Position numbers and translations under genes: made by a program | Notes under the pieces: model-generated | Database searches by the model: none | Told to the model about the DNA's origin: nothing | What the model saw: the letters and a program-made list of their open reading frames with translations, nothing else | Part shown: piece by piece, positions 35,166-46,620 of the stretch | Numbering within the stretch: the first letter of the stretch is position 1 | How the letters are laid out: every line of letters starts with the position of its first letter | Assembly: GCF_003597395.2 (NCBI RefSeq) | Contig: NC_133771.1 | Coordinates: 49,564,903 to 49,628,902, forward strand | Direction of reading: 5' to 3' | Length of the DNA stretch: 64,000 nt | From: Chelonoidis abingdonii | Lineage: Eukaryota; Chordata; Testudines; Testudinidae

Positions 35166-36084
35166 CTCCAGTGCCTGATATAGCAGAAAAATGCCCTCTA
35201 ACAAGCCTATGGGACAGTGAGACTCTTACATAGGGCATATCTACACTGCCTGCAGTACAGACGAAGGGGTCTGAATGGCAGTGCATACCGAAGTGCTGGA
35301 CTGTAACACCCCACGTGGAGGCTACAGACATGAATGTAAAGGTCACGAATTTACAATAATGTAGTACCACCCATCCCATGGCTCCTTTGCACCTATCCAC
35401 CCCCAAGTCCTGGCTCATGCCACCCCTTCTCGTCTTTCCTTGTCCCCCTTTCCTGCCATCCGCATTCTTGTCTATCCACACATCACCTTTCCTGGCCACC
35501 TATATACCTTCCAACCCTCTCCCATTATGCTCCTATAAACCACCATTCTCATCAGCTCCTGACCTGCTCACCCGCTGCTGCACCTTCCCAAGGTCCTGTC
35601 TGTCTCTGGTCCCCCGCATCCTCCACATCCTTCCATGTCCCCTGCTCCTCCCTACCTTCTGTCTTCTGCAATGCCCCATACACACACACCACCACCGCAC
35701 CATTGCTCACCCCTCTGCATTCCAATCGAGATTCTTCTTTCTTCTTCTCCATGCTGCCTGGGCATCAGCAGGAGGAGCACTGAGATCCCAGGAGAAACTG
35801 TCTCCATGATATCAGTTCCTCAGCCCAGTGCCCCAGCAATTACAGGGAAAGTTCTACTCATCCACTGCCACCCTAGGATGCACCATGCTCAGTGCAGATG
35901 GAATCTTGGGTGACTTTAGCTGCCAAACTCTAACAAATCTCTATTGGTCATGTGCTGAGATTTTTCAGAGGCTTATATATTAGCCATATTTGGACAAACT
36001 TTCATGGGGACAGCAAAAGGCACATCCCTGACAACAGGGCAACCTCACTGACATACTTCCAGACCTTTCTCTAACATAGAGAAG
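35166..36084. other. MITE trace and C-rich tract, otherwise unassigned
   Basis: GGGCATATCTACACTGCC at 35238 is one end of a TCTACACT-type MITE whose partner end I cannot place. From about 35360 to 35760 the sequence is strongly C/T-rich, which opens chance frames on the plus strand (for example 35378-35809). A short CA/CCA run lies near 35680. Confidence 0.45.
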
Positions 36085-36092
36085 TACTAGAG

Positions 36093-36622
36093 CAGCGGTT
36101 CTCCAGCCGGGCTGCAGGCCACAGGCGGCCCAATTAGCACACAGCTGTGGCTCAGTTGTATGTTAAAAAACATTCAAAATTTGCTGCTCTGATCTGAAAG
36201 GGGGCAGGGCTGGCTAAGGGGGAGACAGTGTCTGGAAGACTGCTGAAGAGCTTCTGCCAGCCGGGGGCTCGTGAGTGCTGCAGGAGGCAGGATGTGGGAG
36301 AGTGGGTCTCTGGGCAGGTTGGGGGGGGGGGCATTCTGGGCAGTGAGGGGCTGGGGGAACACTGGAGATTATGGGTTTGTGGGGGTGCTCTGCGTGGGGC
36401 TCTGCTCCTGGCCCTGTGCCTCAGGTCCTGGCTGCCCGGCCCAGCACCCAGGGCTCCACTCCTGGCCCTGCTCTGTGGAGGGGGTCTCTAGGCAGGGGGC
36501 ACTTGGCATAGGGGGCTGTGTGACGATTTTGGGGGGCCACTGTGGTTCTCAATCTGGAGCCCACACAACACACTGTGGGTTGAATATGCGGCCCACAATG
36601 ATAAATAGGCTGGGAATGACTG
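36093..36622. mobile_element. hAT element, non-autonomous
   Basis: A perfect 8-bp direct repeat TACTAGAG (36085-36092 and 36623-36630) flanks a 530-bp element that starts CAGCGGTTCTCCAGCC and ends GGCTGGGAATGACTG, diverged inverted ends. The interior is G-rich with GGGG runs and CTGGCCCTGC-type words and encodes no transposase; the 173-codon frame across it is compositional. Confidence 0.88.
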
Positions 36623-36934
36623 TACTAGAGCATCTCAATAAAACAGCTGTAAGATTATTTTTAATAGCAACAAAACAATGCAATTTTCCCAAATCTCATT
36701 ATTGGAAAACAGTTGAATCTTTTTATCTGAAATTTTCAAAACTCAACCCGAAACAGATTTGTAGCTTGGAAAATTTCAGTCCACATGGTTAAAGTCTGAC
36801 AAAATTATAAACTACTGAAAATGGAATCTTATAATGAAAAGTGTCAGGCAACCTTAACTATCAATTATGCTAAGAGCTCTGCTTCTAAGAATTTTTTTTT
36901 TTAAATGCAGTCTCTATACCTTTAATCTTTGTAT

Positions 36935-37060
36935 AGTCTGTGTGTAAACTGTCCCATTTGTGTCAAATTATAATTGGAAGCTCTTGAAGGTAGACATTGT
37001 GTCTTTGTCCAGGTTTTTACAGCACTGTACAAACTATCACCAGTCTAGTAACAAATATGC
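36935..37060 (+). repeat. Old LINE 3'-end fragment (L3/CR1-like)
   Basis: GGAAGCTCTTGAAGGTAGAC, GTGTCTTTGTCCAGG and TACAGCACTGTACAAACTAT follow the conserved tail order. Confidence 0.5.
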
Positions 37061-37396
37061 GTAGTTATGGCATAGTAGTATATCCAGCAATAGCACAATT
37101 TGTATTGTTCTAATGCATCCTTAGATTGCATCAAGCAATTTTAAGCTCATTTTTTTAAATAATTTTGAGATCTGTTTACTCTCCTTCTTTTCTGTTTCCT
37201 GTAGATGGTTTAAGTAATGTTCACCGGAAGCCCATTTGTTTGATTTATTGGATATAACTTCTTGTAACAAAACATCAGTTGGGAATTCCTGACACGCTGC
37301 TATTAGTGAATAAGGCAGCAGCACCAGGCTTCTAATGGCATAAGGAGCTAGTTTATGTTATTTCTTAGTGACAGTAGCTTTATTGGTAGTCTCCAT

Positions 37397-38236
37397 TGTG
37401 ATGTTGCACCCCATAATGCTCTATGGAAATAAGCTTATGAATGTATGTGAGAAATAACTGGAATATGTTCTATGCTACATATGCCATGTAACATACCTCT
37501 GCAAAGGTCATAATCTACTGAATATATTCATCCTATTTGTGTGCATGTATCATTTTTGTATTCAAAGTTATGAATATTGGCTGTGTACTTGTTTGATTTT
37601 AAGTAGCCTTAGTAAGATATTTGGTCAGCTTTTTAAGAAAGGAATTTGCAAGTTAAGTGACCAATCAAGAAACACTTAATGGACATTGGAACCTTGGAAG
37701 ACTACAATCCACATAAGTCTACCTGGGAAACTACAAGATAGCATGTGAACAACGGCTGGCACCTATAAAGTTCTGAGTCATGCATGGACATGTGACTTGC
37801 CCATGTGACTCCAAAACTCCATCTCACAGCTGGGTTTCTGCACAGGAGAGGAGGGGGTCTTCACCCACAAGAGAAAGAGAAGAGTCTATTTAAGTCTCTG
37901 GGACACCCCTCCATTTTGTCTTCAGCTGGCTTAAGAGATAGCCTCTTGATCCCCAAAGGATACCTGAAAGAAACTGGAACAAAGGATAGTAATCACAGGG
38001 GAGTGAGTGATTGCTGGACCCAGACTAGAAGGAGGCTAGTCTGTAAAAGAAGCTTGCTGGCCCATTTCTGAGGGTGAGATTTCATCTGTAGTCACTTTCT
38101 TACTGTATTAGGTTTAGACTTGCATGTTTTATTTTATTTTGCTTGGTAATTCACTTTGTTCTGTTATTACTTGGAACCATTTAAATCCTACTTTGTGTAT
38201 TTAATAAAATTACTTTTTTACTTATTAATTAACCCT
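37397..38236 (+). mobile_element. LTR, 3'-truncated, endogenous retrovirus-like
   Basis: It begins TGTGATGTTGCACC and contains TTGCTTGGTAATTCACTTTG and a poly(A) signal AATAAA (38203-38208), then CTTATTAATTAACCC (38221-38235). The last two blocks are shared exactly, in opposite orientation, with the larger LTR at 57250-58393, while the upstream U3-like parts are only loosely similar. The sequence after AATTAACCC is missing. It looks like a broken LTR of a related family. Confidence 0.68.
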
Positions 38237-38237
38237 G

Positions 38238-38345
38238 GATCAATCTGTTTACTTCTCCATTCCTCAGATTCCCTCTCGGTAAAATGGGGCAATACTTACC
38301 CACTGTTGTAAGGCACTCTGATACTGGTCTGTAAATGCAAATTAT
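38238..38345 (+). repeat. MIR-like relic
   Basis: CCATTCCTCAGATTCCCTCT, GTAAAATGGGGCAATACTTA and TTGTAAGGCACTCTGATAC follow the MIR core order. Confidence 0.6.
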
Positions 38346-38390
38346 TAGTTTCCACAATTCCATTCATGAAAGAAGTCATCCACGCAGGGC

Positions 38391-38512
38391 CAGATTCTGC
38401 CAGCCTTACTCAAATTGAATAGTATTTTACTCCTCTAATGGTCCCATTAATTTCCATGGGACAATCTGCAGAGTAAGGCATTACTCAATGTAAGTAAGAC
38501 TGGCAGAATCTG
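38391..38512. mobile_element. Palindromic MITE of the CCATTGA family
   Basis: CAGATTCTGCCAGCCTTACT at 38391 and AGTAAGACTGGCAGAATCTG at 38493-38512 are near-exact inverted complements. The centre has ATGGTCCCATTAATTTCCAT. It is the most complete copy in this window of the repeat family whose centre is scattered elsewhere. Confidence 0.75.
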
Positions 38513-41500
38513 TCCTTATGCTGTCATATTACCAATAGTACTAACCCAAAACTAGTTTAAAAAAAATCTATGCTTCATTTAGAAAACAAATCTGTTTCAC
38601 AATGACTGGTATGAAGTACTGGCTTCTCTATTCACCTCCTCAGAGAATTAAACATATTCCCGATATCTGTTAAACTTTAAAACTGCTTCATTTGTAGCCT
38701 AAATATTGATTATGTGTTTCGCAAGACAGAAGAGGGCTATATATACTCATCCACTTAGTCTGTTTTACTGCAAATTACTGTGGTCAATTACATTTGTTAC
38801 CAAAAAAAAAAAAAAGATCAAATCAACTAAAAGGAACATTTTTGCCTACCAGACCATCACTTTGAAGGAGAGCCCCGTAAGAGGGGATAAGCTAAAGGCA
38901 TGTTTTACTATAGAACCCATTTCAAGGATTCATGGAGAACCCCTCAGTTAGTCTATTCAGATGCTAATTCTATCCCTGAACCAAACATGCAGGGGGCTTG
39001 TACCTTATCCTGTGCTTTTTTAGGGGAGTGACAGAAAAACATAAATTTTAAGAAGCCAGTGGGGCATCATCTAGCCACGCAAGATGTGTAATTTGCAGGA
39101 TTGGGGCCTAAGCTCTTAAATGACATTCCTACGAACAGAATAAAAAAAGGATTAAAATATTTTTTTCAAATAAAATCACCAAGTTTATTTTTCTATGATT
39201 TGTGGAGTCACGATACTCAGACAACCAATGGGCATTCCTGAATCTTTTAATGAATCCAGAAAGTGTCATTAATTGTAGCACAAATAACTATCCATCCAAA
39301 ATGCGTACTACAAGTGTGTTGTTAATTATTCATCATTCTCCTGATTAAGAACAGTGTCCAATCAGGGAGCAGAAATAACAACATGGGACCTGGGTAACCA
39401 CTCACATGACCCAAATAATGACCACCAAATATTCAAAGCAAACCATTTGTGAACAACCCACAGACTGCAAAATATTCATCAAAACTATTCTAAAAATATT
39501 ATGGAAAAATCATTCACAGGAATTAGTATTTGTTCATAACTATTCACTAATCAAAACAACGGCTAGATTCATTACAAATATTCATTGAATTAGTTTGGCC
39601 TATTTTGATCAAAAGATCAGAGTCTTAACATGTCGCTGTTTATATTTTTCTGGGTAATTGAACTGTGTGTTGTCCTCTTGTTTATCATATATGTAGTGAA
39701 GGATCTAAACAGCAGAGTAGTTAAAGAGCAGAAACTACCTCACAGAGCATGTGGTATCCATTGAATAAAAGGCAGAAGTGTCAGGCAATTAATTGCTGAG
39801 AAGGCAAGTGAAAAAAACAGAGAAGACAGACAGACTGTATGCCATAAGCTGCAAAATAAAGCACTTCCTCGGTTAAGTTTCTTGAGAATCCTTGTGGGAC
39901 TGTAAAACCTTGCGTTCACCAACATGAAGACCTTTACCTGTGTTAATAGCACAGTGGCTAGGTCTTTCATAGCTGACTATTCATTCAGCCAGTGAAGACT
40001 TTTAAAATATGTCTGGGCTCCATTTTGAAGTCCAACCAGGGAGAGAAAGAGAAAGACTACGTTGCCCAAAGAGAGCCTTTCTGAAACATGGTTAGCATGG
40101 TTAGATTTTTTTTTTTAACACTTTCCTGTGTGTTAAAAATGTCTGAAAGGCTTTTGCCTGAACATGTAAAAACAGAGAAAAAAATATAAAAACACCGTCT
40201 GACCAAGCATGGAGAAATTCAAGCCAAAAGGCAAATATTTTAAAAAGTTAAGAACATGTGAGACCCTGGGTTTATATTATACACTGTGGGCTACTGTAGG
40301 TTAAAGCAATCAACTCTTTATCCTTTGGCTTGGAAGAAGGGAGATTACTAAGTAGCACAGTAAGTAGTTCCCTGCACTATGGAATGGACGGAAGAAACTT
40401 AAGGAGAAACAAGAACTATGATCCTGCAGTTGTTGCTCAAGCAAACTGCCCGATACATTCCCTAGGGAGTTTTGCCTAAGTTAGGACTGCAAGATAAGGG
40501 TGAAAAATCTTTGATTGATCAGTCCTGACTTAAAACTTTAATTAGCTAAAGAAAATCCAATGTGTAGAGTGATTTTGCTTAAAAATGAACAGTGAAAATG
40601 TATATATGGCTGTTTAAAAGAAATACAAAGTCCAGCTAAGTCAGTTTTAAAGCATAAAAACAAATTCATGTGTTACATGACTTTTGCACCAATTTATATG
40701 TCACAAAGCTATTCCCTATGGCCTCTAAACTTTGTGGTTAATAAATACAGAACACAACTTTGCACTGATCACTGGAATAGTGTAGATTATCACAAACATA
40801 TAAAAGGAAACAAAGTTCACCACAGTTTATAATACAAATAAGACAACAGCTTGTTTTCTTTGTTTAATGAGCTGTGTTCCAGTTATCTGAGATGTCAAAA
40901 TGCCAAATACTGTATGTGGTATATTTAAAGCTGCAATACATCTAGTACAATGGGGACCCAATCCTGGTTGGGACCTCTAAATGTTACTTTAATATAAATA
41001 TTTACAGATAATAATTATAGGTCTGATTCACCCCTGAATTACCCCCAATTTTCACAAATAAGACTTCACTTAAATCAGTGGAGCTACATCGGCATGACTG
41101 TGAAATAACAAAGTAGTAAATCAGGCCTAGTAACCACATAATACGTTGTCCATGCTTAGGACCCATAGGCACGATGGTAACACATCTAATAACCCTATAA
41201 AACAATAGTAATGACCCATGCTTTTCTCAGCACAGAAAGGGGAGAGTGCTTCCAAAAACCACAGCTAAATCCTGTGCTATTTTTGTTTTGTGCTTCCTCA
41301 GCTCTCTGGTGTGGCAAGTGCATGCAATGGGTGTATCTATGGAGCAGGGGATTCTGGCATCAAACACACATAGGCCAGATGTGCATTCCAGGTTGTTGCT
41401 CCTCCTAACATCCCAGGTTTCCTTCACATTCATCCGCACCAGCAAAATCTGACTCTTTTGTGGAATTTCCAATGGTTCCCCAGTGGCAGAATCACTCACT

Positions 41501-41679
41501 CACCTTCTGACAGAGTTCAGAATACATAAGAGGAAACACTGCTCCTCTTAGTGGTGGTAGCTTCTGCACCCATTTCCCATGTAGTGTAGGCAGCTTTGTG
41601 TGTGACCATACCACATATAATCAAACCCCATCTCTCAGGCAACACCCATAATTTGACAGTAATACCAACATGCAAAATA
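38513..41679. other. Mostly unassigned AT-rich sequence
   Basis: No gene seen. Traces: a poly-A run at 38801-38813; the dispersed repeat at 40415-40480 (ATGATCCTGCAGTTGTTGCT); an L3/CR1-like tail at about 40940-41000 (CTAGTACAATGGGGACCC); and GGAGCTACATCGGCATGACT near 41080. Confidence 0.45.
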
Positions 41680-42346
41680 TTTAGGAATAACAGAGTCGGC
41701 TATGCTGGTGGGGGAGTGGCACTATATATGAAAGAAGGCACAGAGTAAAACACAGTAAAAATGTTAAATGAATCAAACTGTACCACAGAATCTATATGGA
41801 CAGAAATTCCATGCCTGAACAATAAGAGTATAGCAGTCGGAATATAAGACTGGCCACCTGACTAGGATGGCAACAGTGACTGTGAAATGCTCAGGGACAT
41901 GAGGGAGGCTACAAAAACAGAAAACCCAATAATGGGGGGTGGAGGAGATTTCAACTATCCCTGTATTGGCTGGGTACATCACCTCAGGACAGCATGCACA
42001 GATACAAATTCTAGACACCATGAATGACTGCTTCTTGGACCAGCTTGTCCTGGAATCCACAAGGGGCGAGGCAATTCTTGATTTAGTCCTAAGTGGAAGC
42101 ATAGGATCTGGTCCAAGAGATGAATATAGCTGCACTGCTCAGTAACAGCGACCATAACATAATTAAATTTAACATCCTTGTAGAGGGGATAATATCAAAG
42201 AAAACAACTACCTTTACAAGGAGAACTACACAAAAAAGAAGCTAGTAAAAAGGAAATTAAAAGGAAGTCACAAGAGTGACATGCCTGCAGGCTGCATGGA
42301 AACTATTTAAAAACACCACAGTAGAGGCTCAAACTAAAATGTATAC
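41680..42346 (+). pseudogene. CR1 LINE, endonuclease part
   Basis: A plus-strand reading gives G-D-F-N-Y-P around 41947-41964 and, in the frame at 41939-42145, F-L-D-Q-L-V-L-E-S-T-R-G-E-A then L-D-L-V-L-S. These match the second half of the APE-type endonuclease of CR1. The frame shifts between the two motifs, so the copy is dead. It continues after an inserted LTR at 42769. Confidence 0.82.
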
Positions 42347-42768
42347 TGTGAAAGGTACGCTTATGTTCATTTTGGATAAAATGTGGTTTGTAGGGTGCTT
42401 ATGCATAGAGATGCATGCTGTGGCTCACCACCCTAGGAACATTCTAGAGAAGGCTGGGGGGATGTGGGGGGAACTCAGCATGTGGAATGGAGACTATGAC
42501 CATGTGATAAACAAATCCATATATGGAAAGGTTAAATCTGATTGGTTAGAGATTCATGTTATGTAACTTGTTATGTACGTGCCATGTGCTATAAAACAAC
42601 AAGGGGAGAGGCTCCTTGCTGGAGGGAGTCTGCCTGATTTTTTCTATCTGGGCTCTCCCTTTGTACATATTGAATAAAGCCTTGTTGAATTGAATCAAAT
42701 TGCATTGAATCCAAGTCCCTTGATTTCTGCCCAGCATCTGACTCATTGGGAACCACAAAATCCCAACA
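42347..42768 (+). mobile_element. Solo LTR inserted in CR1
   Basis: A 422-bp block interrupts CR1. It opens TGTGAAAGGTACGC and closes AAATCCCAACA, with an inverted CCAAT box (ATTGG, 42541-42545), a TATA box (TATAAAA, 42590-42596) and a poly(A) signal (AATAAA, 42673-42678) in the order expected of U3-R-U5. No internal viral region is present. Clean target duplication is not visible, so end points may be off by a few bases. Confidence 0.72.
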
Positions 42769-43808
42769 ACTCCAAATAAAACCAACCAACCACAACAACA
42801 ACAAAAGAGTAAGGGCTCAAAAAAAAAAATGCTACCATGGCTAAACAACAGAATAAAAGAAGGGGTGATAGAAGCAAAAAGGTATCCTTTAAAATTGGAA
42901 GTTCAGTTCTACTGAGGAAAATTGAAAGACACAAACTCTGGCAAGTCAAATGTGAAAATATAATTAGGCAGACCAAAAAAGAATGAAGAGCAACTAGCAC
43001 AAAAACTAACAGCAAAAAATGTTCTAAGCACCTCAGAAGCTGAAAGCCTGCCAAACCATCAGTGGGGCTGCTGGATGGCCAAGATGCTAACAGAATATTC
43101 AAGGAAGACAAGGCCAACAGGGAACTACTAAATAAGTTGTTTGCATTGGTCTTTACTGCAGAGGATGTGATGATACGCCCACACCTTAAATACTGTTTGC
43201 CATTCTGGTCACCCCATCTCAAAAGATATATTAGAACTGGCAAGTTACAGAGAAGGGCAGCAAAAATGATTAGGGGCACGGAACAGCTTCCACAAAGACT
43301 TCGGACTGTTCATCTTATAAAAGAGATGACTAAGGGGATATGATAGAGGTCTATAAAATCATGAATGATGTGGAGCAACTGACTAAGGAAGTGTTATTTA
43401 CCCCCTCATATAACACACGAATGGGGGTCGCCCAATGAAATTAGTAGGCAGCAGGTTTTAAAAAAAAAAAACCATAAGAGAAGTGCTTTTTCACACAACA
43501 CACAGTCAGCCCTTGGAATTCTTTGCCCAGGGATGTTGTGAAGGCCAAAAATATAACTGGGTTTAAAATATTATTAAACAAGTTCATGGAAAATAGGTTA
43601 ATCAATGGCTAGTAGCCAAAAATGGTCAGGGACACAACCCCATGCTCTGAATGTCCCTAAACTTCTGACTGCCAGAGGCTGAGATTAGATGACTGGGGAT
43701 GGATAACTCGATAACTGCTCTGTTCATTCCCTCAGAAGCGTCTGACACTGTCTGCTGCTGGAAGATAGGATAATGAGCTAGATGGACCATTGGCCATTCT
43801 TATGTGCT
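42769..43808 (+). pseudogene. CR1 LINE, continued, RT core deleted
   Basis: CR1 resumes with CCATGGCTAAACAACAGAAT and CTCTGGCAAGTCAAATGTGA (linker between endonuclease and RT), reaches ACTGCAGAGGATGTGATG near 43156 and then jumps directly to the RT C-terminus and 3' UTR (TTAGAACTGGCAAGTTACAG, GAGCTAGATGGACCATTGGC). The RT core with its catalytic motifs is absent. It ends near CCATTCTTATGTG. Confidence 0.85.
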
Positions 43809-44721
43809 GCACATTTGGCACATTAATTGTACAAAGCAGCTGGTGGTGGCTACACAATACATGAGATAATATCATCTTGCTGTCTTGATCCTCAGTCTGT
43901 TCTTCCTTAGCCCTTTTCTCATTTTGGCTGAGTCCATTTACTCCCCTCTATACAATGTAAACGAAGGGCACATATGAGCTATACTAGTGACTCATGTATT
44001 GTATTATCGGTGCATTCAGAGATTGACCTGAGGTATGTAGGTACATGGTAGTATATGTACATGTAAGATAATATTATAGATTTAAAAGTACTGCAGAAAT
44101 TTCTTGTGCATGACAACTATTAATCCAGCCTACTGAAGTTTAGTGGTGGGCATCAGCAGCAAGGGCAGGTTTAATGCAGCTTTTAGTACCCATCAATACA
44201 GCTGAAGAGCTATTCACAAACTTATTGCTGCAGGTTTAGGCAGTGTGTCTTTATGTTATTCCAGAACTTAAACTAATAGGTACCTGTTTTAATAGCTGGG
44301 TGAATCTCTGACTTCCCTTAATTTTGCTTAATAATTTGTCTCCCCATCGTCACCACCATGTTTCTAAAAGATGTAATGTTTTTTCATATAATCTGTTTCT
44401 AAATTAAACAATTGAGTAATGATATATAAATTGAAACTATATTTTTTTTAACCTAAGTTTGCTAAGAGCCTGATATTTTGTAAATGTATTGCAGTTTTAA
44501 ATAGTCTTCTCACTTTAGGAATGAGTAATAACAGCAAGTTATTAAAAAATAAATATGAAATCATTATGCTGTTTATATTCATTTCTAATGACAATTCTTT
44601 TAGTTCTTTATTATTTGTTGTGGAAATGCAGTGGTCTAATATCTGGCCCCAAAGTTGGTGGAGACAAAAAGGTGGGTTCCCACATGCCCTTAAGACTCCA
44701 CGCACACACAGGCCCTCTCTT
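43809..44721. other. Unassigned AT-rich sequence
   Basis: No gene or clear repeat seen. Confidence 0.5.
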
Positions 44722-44895
44722 AGGCCAGGTCTACATTACAAACTTATGCCAGAAAAACTGTATCAATCGGGGTGTGATAAAGTGTGATCCCTGACCTACA
44801 CAACTGTGCTGGCAAAAGCCCCACATATAGAAGCAGTTTTGCGGTTATAGCTTATTTTGCTCAGAAAAGCTAGAATAAGTTATACTGGCGTTATC
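44722..44895. repeat. MITE fragment (TCTACACT type)
   Basis: GGCCAGGTCTACATTACAAA, CTTATGCCAGAAAAACTG and GGGGTGTGATAAAGTGTGAT match the family at 20485. The far end is degraded. Confidence 0.6.
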
Positions 44896-44899
44896 AACA

Positions 44900-45098
44900 T
44901 TTAAGATTTTATTACAAGTCTCACAACATTTGGTGTTTTTCTTAAAGCTTGAACTCCTGCAGTGATGTGATCACATGAGAATCTCATCTTATGTTTTTTA
45001 AAAGTAGGTTTCTAGCCCTCATAGTTGCAGAAAAAAGCCTGAAAACATGAATCCTACAGGCTCAAATACCAGAAGGCAAATAAAAAGAATCTCAAAGG
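44900..45098 (+). repeat. Old dispersed repeat, copy 2, left part
   Basis: TCTCACAACATTTGGTGTTT, GGTTTCTAGCCCTCATAGTT and GCCTGAAAACATGAATCC match copy 1 at 33060. The repeat is interrupted by the hAT element at 45099 and continues at 46542. Confidence 0.65.
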
Positions 45099-46533
45099 CA
45101 GTGGTAAGCTGGAGCCAGTTCGCACTAGTTCACAAGAACCAGTTGCTAAATTTAGAAGCCGGTGTAGAACCAGTTCCTAAAGGGGCGGGCTGGTGGGCAA
45201 ACTCCAGTCCACGGGCCACATCCGGCCCACTGGACCATCCTGTCTGGTCTGCCTGATCTCCCAGCTGGAGAGGCCGAGGCTCCCCCGGCCCCTCACCCGC
45301 TTTTCACCCCTCCCCGCCCCCGCAGAGCCACTTGAGCCCTGAGGGAAGTGGCGGGGCTCCCGCGGCTATTTGAAGGACTAGGGCAGCAGAGACAGCTGGA
45401 CCCTCAGCCCTTTAAATAGCCCCTGGAGCCCCCTGCTACCCCAGGGCTCTGGGGGCTATTTAAAGGGCCCGGGGCTCCCCTGCTTCTACTGCCCCGGCCC
45501 TTTAAATAGCTGCCGGAAAGCTGGAGAAGCAGCGAGGCTCCAGTGACTATTTAAAGAACCGGGGCGACAGAAGCAGCTGGAGCCCCCCACTACCCGAGGG
45601 CTCTGGGGGCTATTTAAAGGGCCTGGGACTCCCCTGCTTCTACCGCCCCGGCCCTTTAAATAGCCGCTGGAGCCTTGGAATAGTAGCGGGGCTCCGAAGG
45701 CTATTTAAAGAGACGGGACGGTAGAAGCAGCGGGAGCCCTGGACTTTTTAAATAGCACCCAGAGTCCCACTGCCGCTACCCCAGGGCTCCAGCAGTGGGG
45801 CTCTGGTGGCAATTTAAAGGGCCTGGGGCTCCAGCCCCTGCTGGGAGCCCCAGGCTCTTTAAATTGCTCCCCTGGGGAAGCCAGGCCACCCCGATACTGT
45901 GCACTGTCTCTTGCCGGTACGCCATATAGGGGTGTACCGGCTCACTTTCACCACTGGGTAAGGGGCTGGGGCTGCAAGCTTCTTACACAGCAGCATGGTA
46001 AGGGGGCCAGCCAGGGCTGGGAGGAGGGGTTGGATAAGGCGGGGTAGGGAGCGGTTGGAGGGGGCAGAGGTTATGGGGGGGGCAGTCAGAGGACTGGGAA
46101 GGCGGGGGTTGGGTAGGCATGGGAGTCTCAAGGGTCTGTTGGAGTGGTGGTAGATGAGGTTGGGGAAATCAGGGGACAGGGAATGGGGCAAGTTGGCTGG
46201 GGATGAGGTCCTGGGGGGCAGTTAGGGTGGGGGGTCGTCAGAGGACAAGGAGGGGGGGCTGATGGGTTGCGGGTTCTGAGCGGGGCAGTCGGGGGCAAGA
46301 TGTGGGTTGGGGTCGGATGGGTGGGTGGCAGGGGGGAGACAGACATGTGGGGCTTGAACTCACCATGCGGTTCCCTACTGGGTGTTCGGCGACACTTCAG
46401 CAGCGGGTCCTTCACTCGCTTTGGGTGAAGGACCTATTGCCAAAAACCTGGAGCGTGTGAAGACCCCGCTACCCCCAAACCACCGAGGACCCAGTAGGGA
46501 ACCGGTTCTTAGGATTTTGGGAGCTCATCATTG
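45099..46533. mobile_element. 1.4-kb hAT element with internal arrays
   Basis: It starts CAGTGGTAAGCTGGAGCC and ends GGGAGCTCATCATTG, inverted complements typical of a turtle hAT family. The flanking 8-mers CTCAAAGG (45091-45098) and CCCAAAGG (46534-46541) differ at one base. The interior holds an alternating inverted array with TTTAAA boxes (45411-45863), a part like the ends of the hAT element at 53647, and a G-rich GGTTGGATAAGG-type array. There is no transposase. The proline-rich minus-strand frames are composition artefacts. Confidence 0.85.
45411..45863. repeat. Alternating inverted array with ten TTTAAA boxes
   Basis: Forward words GGGGCTATTTAAAGGGCC alternate with reverse words GGCCCTTTAAATAGC. 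TTTAAA starts at 45411, 45459, 45501, 45550, 45613, 45655, 45703, 45747, 45813 and 45858, so steps are mostly 42-49 bp with two of 63-66 bp. The array lies inside the hAT element. Confidence 0.88.
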
Positions 46534-46541
46534 CCCAAAGG

Positions 46542-46620
46542 TATTATTTTAAAAATCTTATTTGTAAGCCAATTTCATGATTTTCAGGGCCTGCCTGATG
46601 ATGTTTGAATGCTTGGGCCG
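46542..46620 (+). repeat. Old dispersed repeat, copy 2, right part
   Basis: AATTTCATGATTTTCAGGGC and GATGTTTGAATGCTTGGGC continue the repeat interrupted at 45098. Confidence 0.55.

Noticed and set aside
35378..35809. 143-codon Pro/Ser/Leu-rich frame
   Set aside because: C/T-rich low-complexity tract; no motif and overlapping frames in other phases.
36271..36792. 173-codon Gly-rich frame
   Set aside because: It lies across a G-rich hAT element and its flank; the Gly and Leu bias follows from GGG and CTG runs.
45859..46415. Proline-rich minus-strand frames
   Set aside because: They read the complement of a G-rich array inside the hAT element at 45099.
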